From the NCBI GenBank assembly GCA_009667805.1, contig CM019063.1:196892954-196956953 (forward strand): 64,000 nucleotides of DNA, in the 5' to 3' direction. The position numbers and the translations under genes were made by a program. Below the pieces are notes generated by a model, which saw only the letters and a program-made list of their open reading frames with translations, searched no databases and was not told the DNA's origin. Shown one piece after another: positions 24,001 through 36,000 of the stretch. This stretch comes from Leptobrachium leishanense (lineage: Eukaryota; Chordata; Amphibia; Anura; Megophryidae). Within the stretch, counting starts at the first letter, position 1. Every line of letters starts with the position of its first letter.

Positions 24001-27000
24001 TCAGCCGTTCGACCCATTGAGTTTGGATCTGGTTCGAGTTCAAACTCTAACTTTTGAAATTGTTCAAAGTCAAACCAAACACAGGCGTTCAGCTCATCCC
24101 TACACTGCATGGGAGCACTTTTAACCTCAAATCAGTGTGGAATGTGCATTAATTCAGGTAACCTTGCTACTTTCCACCAGATTTCTCCCTTTCCCACTTG
24201 CCCACTTTAATCACCCCTACATGTATACCTTTCCTGGTTTCACAGATCCCCCCCCCCCCTTCACATATAACCCATTCTATAACCCCTTTTTTCACTTTCC
24301 TTAATCTGTAGTGTCAGTGATCCACTGCTTTCCATCCTACAGTAAACCATCTCAGTCAGCCTAACCCTGCTGTGGCATCTTGTCAGTCTGCCTTATTTCT
24401 TCCTTGGCTGAGCCTGAAATCCCACTCATCTGATCAGCAAGGTCAAAGGGCCCACAGCTGGAGACTTGTCTGCTGTGACTTGCCTGCCAATGACAGAACA
24501 GATTTTCCCTGTCCCAGTAGGATTGAAAGTAATCTTGTCTTGAGAGCCCAGCCAGCACTCTGAGCAGGCAGTTTAGTTTCCAGGGTGCCAAACTAAAACC
24601 ATGGGTGCATCATGCCCCAAATTCCTTCATTAGATTCCAGAGTACAGACCATAAAGTCTTAATGTTTCCAGTATTCCCTAGAACCCCGATTGTTTAATCA
24701 AGGGCCCTATTCCCAAATTGACACTAAAAAGCAATGCTAACATGGAAAATCTGCACCTGTAGATCCCCATAGTGTTTTTTTTTTTTTTTTTTTTACCATG
24801 ATCTTTCAGGGCAGTCACTGTCTCAGCACCTCACCCCAGAACACAGCATTAACTGCTGGGATATTTGTGGCAGCACTGCAACAAACCCTACTCTCTTGCT
24901 GCAGAGGGAGACTGGAAATTGTTTCCCAGAGACAAGCGGAACAGGCCACCCTTCTCCCTGTGTAATGAGAGGAGTATTGGTTTCATTATGGGTTTTCTAA
25001 GGCATGCTAAATGACTTTAAGAGTAGCTAAAATTTTGCCTTCCACATCCCTGTGGTGACTGGTACTAGCTTTGTTATAACAGATTCTCATTTCTCCAAGA
25101 ACCCAATACCTCCTATGCCTCTGAGTAAATGGAATACCCAAGCTCACTGCCTTGGTGTCACTTGACTCTGACCTAACATTCTCTTCCCACATCCAAACAG
25201 TGACCAAATCAAAAACATTGCCGGTGCCTGCCCCTTTCTGACACAAGATACCACAAGTGCTGGTTCATGCTCTTGTCATTTCACAACTTGACTACTGCAA
25301 CTTGCTCCTTATTGGCCTCCCCAACTCCAGTATTGCCCCTTTGCAATCTGTAATGAATGCAGGGGCCAGGCTTATTTTTCTCACTAAATGCATCTTGTGT
25401 ACTTCAACACTCTGCCAGTCCCTCCATTGTATCCTGAAACGTACAGGAAGCCAGTTTAAAATACTGATGCTCATGTTCAAATCACTCAACACCTCCCTAC
25501 ATGTCTTTGTTACTCCGCACACGTCCCATCTAGACAACTTCGTTAAGGTGATCTTCACCTGTCAGTCGACACACGCACAGCCAACTCTCATCTCCAAGAC
25601 TTCTAAAGGGCAGCACCAGTCCTGTGGAATGACTTGCCTCGCTCTATAAAACTCTCCCCTGATCTTCAGGCCTTCAAGAAATCCCTCAAAGCCCATCTCT
25701 TCAGATTAACGTACCACATCACTGCAACTCATCCCTCTGCTCACCTACTCACTTGATTGAAGCTGCTTTGAAGGCCCCACAGTTCCCAAACCACTGGCAC
25801 TAATGATCCTGCTATCTAGGGAAATTCCTGTCTTCCTCAACCCCAATCCCTCTAGACTGTAAACTATGAGCAGGGCCCTCTACACCTAGTTTCAATCTTG
25901 TCAGTTTATGTATTTTGTTCCCTTTGGCTATTGTAAAGCGCTGCAGAAACTATTGGCGCTATAAACGATGACAATGCAAATGCATAGGCTTCTCTATTGG
26001 AGTGTATGACCATGGAATAGCCCAGACAGTGCCATTGCATGTTTTCTGCGTAACCTATTCATGTTTTATATGGCTAGTGTTTTGCAATACCTTACTTAAC
26101 ATGACTGCAAAGTGCAGTAAAATTGCACAACCTGTGATTTCATACAAGTTTAGGATCAGGAAGGTAATGTGGGTGGCACGTGTTGGTCACTTAACCTTAT
26201 CCTAGGAATAACATGTGCACATCCAAACAGTAGCATGCACTAAATTTGCACATGGTGTGGGTTGCATACACCATTTCAATGATACTGAAGTCTACACTTG
26301 GATCCTGCACATTAGGCAACCTAGATCACTAGTTGTAACAAAAGGGGTGCGTGAAGGGTCTGTTTATGGTTAAGAGGGAGAATTTAAGGAGCTCTAAAAT
26401 AACAAAGCACTGTTGCACTTGAAAGTAAATGGATCTAGGATTTTGGGACACAAGGGTCAAATATTAAATCCCTGGTTTGGACGTTCTCATGTATGCGATC
26501 AATTGTCATGAATTCCAAAGTGTCTTTAATTTGGTTCTTTCCTGCCCTCAGCTGTGCATCCTTCATTGGAAAAACGGGGGGTGTTCAGGATGTTTACCTG
26601 AACTCCAGCACTTGCATGACCCAGGGAACTATTCAGCATCAGATCCAACACAGCCTGGGATTTGTCCATGAACATTCCAGGGGTGACCGGGATAACTATG
26701 TTGACATTGTGAAAGAAAATATCTCCCCAGGTAATGGGCAAATGACTTGGCAGTCTCTGCAACCTGAAGGATATGGTTTGATAACATTAAATGGAAATGT
26801 GTTTTTAAGATATGGAGATATCTTTGCAGATGGTCTGATGCAGCACTATATAAATATCACTTGAATTAACACACAGCCCTATGGGTCTATTGTCAGCATA
26901 AGGTCTTAACCACTTCACTGCTAATGACTCGCTCAGTGTCCAGCCAAGCGGGAACTTGGCTGCAGAGGACACGCTGAGCATGTCCTGTCATTGCAGCAGC

Positions 27001-30000
27001 GATCGGCCGGTATCTTGGCCGATTGCTTCAGGCTGACATCTTGGATGTCAGCCCAGCCAGCATAGCATAATCATGCGCACTGTCCTACATCAATCCATGG
27101 ACTTTTTTAAAAAGTGCTTTTGACCCATGGAGCTTTCCCATTGGCTCAAGCTTTCCATTGCTCATTGCCGCTGGAGGCACGAGCATAGAACCAGGAAATC
27201 AGCTTGAGCTACACAATTGGTGTAGCTTTCAGCTGCACAAATTGCATAGGCTAGGCTGGCTCAGTGCTGCCCCTGCTGTCTGTGTAGGGAATCACACACA
27301 GCAGCCAGTAAAGTAGAAAAAAAAGCTGACGGAAGCACAGCGAGGGGAGCGTGGAGTATGAACTTTTTAATATTTTATTTACAGTTTAAATACACCTCAC
27401 AATTGTCATTGCACAATGACCATTAATTTAATGGAATAGCAGGGGAGGCTCTGCCACCCCTGAATGCACATCCCTGATGTATGCAGATGACCCTGTAATC
27501 TATACCAGCAAACCAAATCTCCCGCAGCTGATAGTGCTGCAAGAACAATTCAGAGGTAGAAATGTGGATTGCAGATAACAAACTTAAATACTAACTGTAA
27601 CCATGCTCTTTGGAACAGCGCATAAACTGCAAAATCCCTGTCAGGACAAAATCAAATGACATGCTTACTACAGCCAATTCTCTCATATCTAGGTATGTGG
27701 TTAGACCCAATTCTATCCTTAGGCCCCCACATCAAAACTCTCATCTAAACTTTACCCCAAACTAGGTGCCCTGTACAGAAACAAATCCTGTCTGAGCCCC
27801 ACGGTAAGAAAGCAGATTGTACAACAAATGCTTATGCCGGCTATTGAATAGATGTAGTGTATGCAGCTGCCCCACAAACACACCTTCAGAAACTTACATT
27901 GTAGCACAAAGTGGCAGAATGAGTTATACAATGTAACTACATGACCCACCACTGACATGTTAGAGCTAAACTGGCCATCACTGGACTCTAGACGCACTCT
28001 TTACCTTTCCAACCTGGTGTTTGAGATTTTCTGGGAAGCTACCACCCTACCTGAATAGGCTGCTTCCCCTAGCAGTTCCCTCAGCCTATAACCTCCAATC
28101 CAGGACCAGCACCTTACTTGCAATACCATAATACAAAAAGTGGCTCGATCCTCCTACAGAGCACCGCAATTATGGAATAACCTCCCAGGCGCCATCAAAT
28201 CTTCCCCAGCCTAAAGTCACTTAAGAGCTCTTTTAATATACCTCAATACAGAATGCACATGTAAACATGTAACCGTGACTATTACTTCATTTTTCTGATT
28301 TATTTGTTTCTAATAGTTTGCATTTTATTTTTGTATTCAATCTGTACAACTAAATTTTCAGTGTTCTTGAACCCAGGACATACTTAAACGAGAAATCTCC
28401 ATGTATCCTTCCTGGTAAAATACTTTGCAAGTAAATTTTCTAAATCTTAACAAGAATATATCTCTATGCATTTACACCTAATGAGCTCAGCAGCTTAGGG
28501 GTTAAAACATGGACAGCATGAAGTTCGCAGTAGGTTTCAAAGCTGCTCCTCAGTGCTTCACTGACAGTGAAGCAGATTCAGGAGTAGCTTGGAAACCAAT
28601 GTTCGCAGTATGTTAATGTTTCTAGATCTTATGCTGACATTGAAAACCCATAGGGCTGTTGGGTGGCCACAAGCAACCCAGACGGGAGCTGGGCAGGTTT
28701 TAGAAATGAGTGTTTTCAAATGGTCTGATGCATTGGTATATAATGCTCATCTGCATGAAGATATCTCCATTCTTTCTTGAGGAAACTAGAAATCTGCAAC
28801 ACGGCCTATATAGAACTCCATTTGTTTTGTCATACTGGAGGCGCTTCACTTGGAACTCTGTATTTACACTTGTCTAGAAGGTAACACTTCACATGTCTCT
28901 GTAGTTTTGTCTTTTTTTTTTTAACCTTTTATCCCTACCTAATGTCTGTCTTGGCACGTGCTCTTAAAGCTTCAGTGGCATTGAAGTAGCTCTGAACAAG
29001 ATTAGTTTTAGACAATGCTTCCATCCACTGGTCGTGTACCAAGCTGTTAAATGTTTTGATCCCTGCCCTTTGTCCAGCTTGTCAGTGTCTTGTTTTAAAT
29101 GACCCTGTAATGGAAACGAGTCTAAGGTAATCTGAGCAGGACCCTCTAAACCTCTACTCTGTTTTGTAATTTTCTCAATCCATATTCTTGTAAAGCATTG
29201 GCAAGTGTAGGCACTAGAACTCAAAGAATGAATGGTAAGCTTTTCCTGTAGTAAGGTTTAGGAGTGACTATTTGGAATCCAATGGAGCAACTAACCATAT
29301 ACTTTTTTTTTTTTTTTTTTTTAGAATTCCTCTCCAACTTTGAGAAGGTTGACACAAACAACAATCTTCGCTATGATTTTGCCTCAGTGATGCATTATCC
29401 TATGTAAGTGTTCAGAAATCTGAACATGTCCAAGATTACATGCTCTATTCTGTAAATTGAGTTTCGATATCTGCCTTAAAGGGGCCTGCATTGCTAGTGT
29501 GCTTTTAAAAACCTATGCCCTTTTGAATCAGTGTCATTCAGCAGACATGAGAAAATGTATACTTTAGATCTACTGGCTTCTTTCTTGGTGGCTTCCACAC
29601 CCACTTCAGGAGGCACTTTAAGCTAACCAACGTGTATACATAAAGTGAGCAATGGAGTTGCTCCTCCCTCCTGCACAGTGAGGGTAGGGCAGGGCTGAAC
29701 CCTTACCCCCAGCTGAAGGAGGGGGTTACCCTAAGGTACCTTAATCACTAGCATTGTTTAAGCAGCCTGCAATAGGTTGGCAGCAGAGCTATGCAGGCTG
29801 CTGTAGCATAATATATTGTAATGGGTGGCTTCCTTTGTGGCGCTACATACTTGAAAACAAGAGAAATATCCATGTATCCTTCCTGGTAAAATCCTTTATA
29901 AAAAAATTAAATCAAGGCAGGTTTATGTAAGATTCGTAAAAGGTGTATATACAAATGCCAAGTATTCAGGTCACTTCTATCCCTTTTTCACCTTAAAGCT

Positions 30001-33000
30001 ATAACAATAGAAAATTTCTTGCACTTGTGAACTCTAAGTTCTTAACCACTTCAATGCAGAGGACGTGCTCAGCACGTCCTCCGCATGGCTGCTGGTATGC
30101 GGAGGACGCGCTGAGCGCGTCCTCCCTTTGGGGTCAGCGTTCGGCCGGGTTCCGGCCATCGCTGGCCCCCCCGGTGCGGGCTGACATCCTGTCAGCCCAG
30201 CATCCGGAACCACAGCCGCTGAAATTAGGTGGCAGCGCAATGACACCTAATTCAGGCGCCCCCCCCCCCCGCATGTGCGGAGGAGGCGCCTGAAAGGGAG
30301 GTCCTTCGGACCTCTCTCCTCCCGATCGGCAGAGTTGCAGGGGTTAACCCAGGCACCATTTGGAAGGGCACAGCCTGCCCTTCCAAATGGTGCCTGGCAT
30401 TAACCCCTGGGGAGCTGGATCGCGAATCGGCACTGAAAAGCGACATTCATGATCCTTTCCCGGAGCTGGCCGACATCTTGGATGCCGGCCAAGCCTCGAA
30501 CTCCCCCCTGAGGACTGGCGTCATCGTGCTATGCACGATGACGCCAGTCCTAGAGTTAACCCCTAACTGCCACCAACAGTGGAGATGATAGGGAGTTCAA
30601 TGGAACTCCCTATCTCCACTGTTGGTGGCAGTTAGGGGTTAGTTTGGTATGGTTGGATCGGCCAGAGCATGGCCGTTCCAACGATACTAAACTCGAATGA
30701 AAGTTTTTTTAAAAAATTAAAATAAATTTAATATTTTTTTTGGTTCGTTAATGCAGCAATATTGTTCCCATTTCAATTAGTGCAGCATCATTGTTCACAT
30801 AACGATTTTTGTATGCAGTGCGTTTGTTAAAAGCGTAATTTTCCCCAAAAAAATGTAACGAGACCCCCATCTCTAATTTTTTTTAACAAGCGCACCCCAT
30901 ACAAAACATAACCGCAATTGCTCACATGTTAAAATGTGAAAAAAAAACACTTTACACGTTGTAAATTATTGAATACATATATTATTGCATTTTTTTGTTA
31001 TAATATACAGACATGACATAATGTATACATATAATAACATATTATGAATCTACCGAGTCTGACGGAAAGAACGATATATAATATGTCTGGGTCATATACT
31101 AAAATAAGCCTTCAAAACACATTTAAACCGGTAAAAATGACCTCAGCACAGGTGTGAAAAGCCTCAGCAGCGAAAGGGTTAAAAGAATTTTAAATGTGCA
31201 GTGCAATTTTGTGCCAAGAACACCACCTAGTGTCCATGGTATGGAATTGCCTGCAGTGAAACAAATCATTTAAAGACGAATGCACAGTAAGAATTTAGTC
31301 TTTTTGCTCGTCTGTTCCACTGCTGAATATCAGGGTCTTTAGTGTTCCTCCTGAGTAAAGAGACCATCAAGGTGGTGTTTGCTTTACTGGAGTCTATTCT
31401 GGTAAAACTGGGTACACAGATTCTGCAGAATGGTGTGTTTCTCTGCTCCCCTTTCAGCTGTTTCTCCTATGGGGTGGTCTTCAGATGTGCCTTTTCTTAA
31501 GGATTAGGATCCTACTTCCAATGGGTCTGGGCTATAGCTTCAGGATGGAGTTAACTCCAGTGGTGGGTTTGCAATGCAAATCAGCTTTGACAATATGAAG
31601 GAGCTATCGTTTAATGTTCTCAATGTAAGTTGTGGTCCTCAACACGTTTCACCAGTCTGACTGGCTTCATCAGTTGGATGACCTTAATTTTGTGTTCTGT
31701 TTTTAAACTTTCAGAAACGTCAGTTTCACTTTCAATCCCTTTTCACTGCGCTTGCATGATACGTCTTTTCTGCTTAGAGGGTGAGACGTCCTTGGTGACA
31801 TCGTCTTTGGATCGCTCCAGTCTTCCAGTGTATCTCTGCCTCTGCTACCAGTTGTCCCTTGTTTGGCATCATCCTGGTACTCCATCTACCTCTCCTGTAT
31901 TTGTCTTTTGTACAGTGCACATGTATCTTGGTGATAGTAGTGATACATTGTATACACTGTCTTGTGTTAATCAGTAAAAGGACATTTACAAAAGGAATTA
32001 ACAGACCTAAAGTGTAGTTGCATGGAATAGATTATCCTATTGTACATATTAATGTGGTTGCAGGTGTTGGTTTTAGAGGTGGGGGTATGACCAGATATAT
32101 TACAAAGGTAATTATTTGGCTGGTAGGGGATGTGGGGTGTTAGATTATTGACTTTAATAGGTCAGGGATATATTAATTATGACATTTTTCTTATTGTAGA
32201 TGTATATATATTATTGACAGTGCCTCCAATACCAGTGGTATAAATTGGTATTTAACCCCTAAAATAGGGATTAATAACCAATGTATATACGTCTTAACAA
32301 ATATATGGTGCGTTATCCCGAGTTCTTTTGATGCTATCTAGATATTTTTAAACACAATAAAATCAATAAAGATGATATGAGACTGCGTAACGGTAAAACA
32401 ATTCAAACCAAAATTTTATTCACACGTCAAGTTTCATACAATCATGTTATCAACGGATTAGCAAGCTACCATTTCACAAGTGATTATGGATCATGATTAG
32501 TAGCGATACTGCGACACGCAATAATCTAATGGACAAATATTTTAGGTTTATAGACCGCACCACAGATATACACGCCTCAGCTCTTAAACACCAAGCTCTA
32601 GTCTATTCACTTAAACCTTTTCCCCTTATAAACCAATCCTCCACCTGGTTAAAATAAACACTCAGTTACTGGGCATCACCTGCAGCACAATTTATTGTGG
32701 GGGCCTATTCACTAAATGTAACTTCCTTCAGGGAGATACATAACACACTCGCTAGTCTCCCTATCTCTTCCACAGATCAATCACAGCGCTTCATTCGATA
32801 TACATTAACCCAACGCTTCTTAATGACTTACAGTACATGCATTCAATCGCAAGGGCTGCAAGATGGATATGGAAGGGGTTATGCTAGTTTACGAATGGGG
32901 TGGACGGCACTTGACATATAAAAGCTATTTCACGGTACCAGCGTATCTCACTATAGGTATATAATTGATTTTTTTTTAGATGTCCACAACCAGTATTCTT

Positions 33001-36000
33001 GGAATATAAATAATTTCACTAACTTATGGCTCAAGTATTCAGCCGGTAATAGTTTCTCCCTTAGCAATCCTCTGCAGGGGACTGGAAGGTTGAATTACTA
33101 TTCTGATTATTAGGCTCAAACAGCAAAATAATTCATTTATATTCCTTTAGTTTGTGATGGACATCTAAAGTCAGGACTATGCAATTAGAAAATAGATATC
33201 AAGTTATTCAGGTATACTTTACCATCTGGTTAGTGAAGATAGAGTGGGAGATTAGGGTGTGGTCACGTCTTAAAGGGGGGCCGATGATAATTGCCTTTCT
33301 CCCCTCAGGTCTCTCCCCAAGCTTTTCTCAGTGTGTTGGTCTTTCCAGTCTCCTTATGCTCTGGAGTGTGCCCTCTATATAGTGGTCTTCCGCCCAGTTT
33401 TAGATGTGGCCTCATTTGATTGGAGGATAGATCTATTCATCAACTCCAGGGGCCTGTCCAGGTGTTATATTACCTGGCCAGCAGATGGCGCTCTCAGATC
33501 ATCCATCAACCTTCTGCAGGAATTAATTTAGGTGTTTGGCCAATCTTTTACTGGTTTGGGGTTTTTTATTCCTATATCCCGGGACTCGATAGATTTTATT
33601 AAAAATATCAATAGTATTTCTATTGAATTGCCGGCACACTTCGCCACGGCGTGCGTGCATCTCATCCCCCTTTACTTATATCCACAGGGATGTGTATGTG
33701 AGGGCACATACGTTCATTCATTCGTGGTATCGTCTTTAACATTCACACTTTACCTGACTTAATCGGCTTCATGCGGGTTAGTACACCAGACATTTGTGAT
33801 CAACTAAATGTGGTAGGGCCTCTGTTTTTATAAGATGCCAACATTATCAGTTCTAACAAATATTCTCATACCATATAGTGTTATATCATATTGCCGAATA
33901 GCATTACAAGCTGGTTTATCCAAGCCATTTAACCTCGGGTTTTTTTTCTTCCTTTTATTAGGCAACCCTTTGTTTTCTGTTTACCTGGTCTTTCAGAGTT
34001 TCGATGTGACGAAATAAACACAATACTGAGATTTCTATCTTCGTTGTCATTGTGTTCCCTTACTTTTAAACCATTTGATCTAACATCTGTTTGTTTCTCT
34101 CAACCAGAATTAAGGACCATGGATGTTTGCTGATAACGAGTCTCGCTTGTTACATTGTCTTTAGAACGCATATTCTTGTTATATATTAACGACGCAGACA
34201 AGTTGTTTGTGTGACGCAATTCCTGGCCCCAAATTTAAACATTCCTGCATTATAGAAATTTCATATCTAAAGGTCTGACAGGGGACAGGTCTGGGGTGAT
34301 GCTGATTACCTCACAAAAATGGTAAATTTTAAAGTCCATATTTATACAATTTTTAGGTGTAGTGTTAATCATATCAACCTAGTCTCTTCTTGGCCCAAGA
34401 TTGTCCCCATGTCATGCCCCAGGATTTATTGTATTTTTTTTTTGTGAATCTGCCTTTGCTGCTTACATGCTATTGATTTCATGGCTATTTTTCCACTTCT
34501 GGGTTTCCTTGGCTTGCTGTATCCAGCTAGTTTCCACCCCTTTCTCAGTGTCATGTTCTGCATTACTTCCTGGTCACATAGCAGCCATTCTGTGCTCGCT
34601 GCTGGACAAAACTAATGTCTTAACTGCATTGCTGTACACTCAGACATGATTCAGTCTGATCATTAAACTCTTACTGGATTCATCTTTCTACATGCCAGTT
34701 TTGCTATCTGCTGAACTTCAGTTCTGGTCAAATACAGATTTAGGTGTGGATGCTTTAGACAAGCTCACAGCTTTGCTTAGGGAAGCCAAATACTCCACCT
34801 CTTCTATTCCAGATTCTTTTGATGGGGAAGAATTGCAGATTTCTGGAGTCGGTTGTGACATTTTTGACATGTAGGGGGTACCCTGTGCATTTCTATATCG
34901 TTTTAGAGATATTCCTCACATGTTCTCTATGACCTTTAATGCCCTTGAGGTTCTTCCAATATATTTCGGTCCACAGGGCATATTGGCTGATATATAACAT
35001 TACTAGAAAAACATGAGGACATCCTGAATTTTCCATCTGGTCCCTTTGGATGCTATTGCGTCTCAACCCTGCCCCCTGCTGGTGGGAGCAGGGATTTGCC
35101 AGTGGTCTGGTTTTCAGGCTCTGTAGACCATCTATTGGGCTGATTTTTGGTCTGCAACCACATGACCCGTTCATTATATATATATATATATATATGATGT
35201 TTTTCTCGGCATTTGATCCTTGGATCAGGATAGACCAAGTCTGAGATCCTGAGTTCCTGTTCTCCGTGTTAATTCAAGTTCTGTATCTGTATGATTCTTT
35301 GCCTCTGGTTTCTGGATATTCTCTAGTCTGCTCCCTAAGTGTATTCTGCATTTCCAATATTTTCTGTATGATCTGGCTTGGCTTGATTGGACTTCTCATT
35401 TACATGTATCTTGTCTGTTTAGTGTCTTACGTTTTTGTTTTCACTCAACAGGCATTTGGCCATGAAGCCATTTGAGTGATTCCCAGGGCTTTGTACTCCC
35501 TGGCTGGGAGTTAGGATTTGCAGTGTTTCATTCATCGTGTTTCCCAGTATCTAGTTCTGTCTTGCATATTACTGCATTCCTTGTGTCCAAATACTCACGT
35601 TCTTCCCTGCAGTGTGCTTAATTCATTGTCCAAGTATCTAGTTCTGTCTTTGCAGTATATTGCATTCCTGTTTTTCAAGGATTAAGTTCTCTCCTGCAGT
35701 GTGCTGAATTCATGGTCTACCCAAAGTCCCATGATCTGTCTGCAGCTGAGAAATTCTACGCAGACTGCGAGGAAGTCCTGCACTAACTACCCATATACAG
35801 TACCTGCTCTAAAGGCTTCAATCTACACAGCCTGGGGGCTCCCCATCACCCTATAGGGGGCCCACCGTTAGACACAACATCTGGTGCAAATCTTTTTGTT
35901 GGTGCTTCTGCAGCTCAGTTTCTGCAGCCGTAAAAACCTTTATCTGAAAATACACTTCAGCTGGGTGTTCACTTCTAGTGATCCTCTTGATGTTCTATCC

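Larger units (their letters stand above)
19512..24102 (-). mobile_element. Composite hAT derivative, TAGGGATGAGC termini, with nested insertions
   Basis: The left end TAGGGATGAGC (19512) and right end GCTCATCCCTA (to 24102) are inverted repeats. The flanking octamers CATTGCAT (19504-19511) and CACTGCAT (24103-24110) match at 7 of 8 positions, the length expected for hAT. The right 0.7 kb matches the terminal region of the hAT at 59199 onward. The middle is replaced by a LINE piece and a MITE that holds another hAT copy. No transposase remains. Confidence 0.6.
29815..32055 (-). mobile_element. Penelope-like element: left terminal arm (pLTR-like)
   Basis: This stretch, minus a 1.1-kb insertion at 30046-31178 and a LINE tail of about 60 bp at 29846-29907, is an inverted copy of 36805-37840. 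It contains a hammerhead-ribozyme-like motif on the - strand, a known feature of terminal repeats of Penelope-like elements. The reverse transcriptase of the same strand lies at 35980-36800. Confidence 0.65.

Noticed and set aside
31630..31977. Open frame of 115 codons on the + strand
   Set aside because: It lies in the Penelope-like terminal arm, overlaps the ribozyme-like motif, shows no domain, and is not conserved in the opposite arm.
32697..34020. Cluster of short frames suggesting an unknown gene
   Set aside because: None shows a domain, splice-linked order or conserved pattern. The region is better treated as an insert of unknown, possibly LTR, origin.
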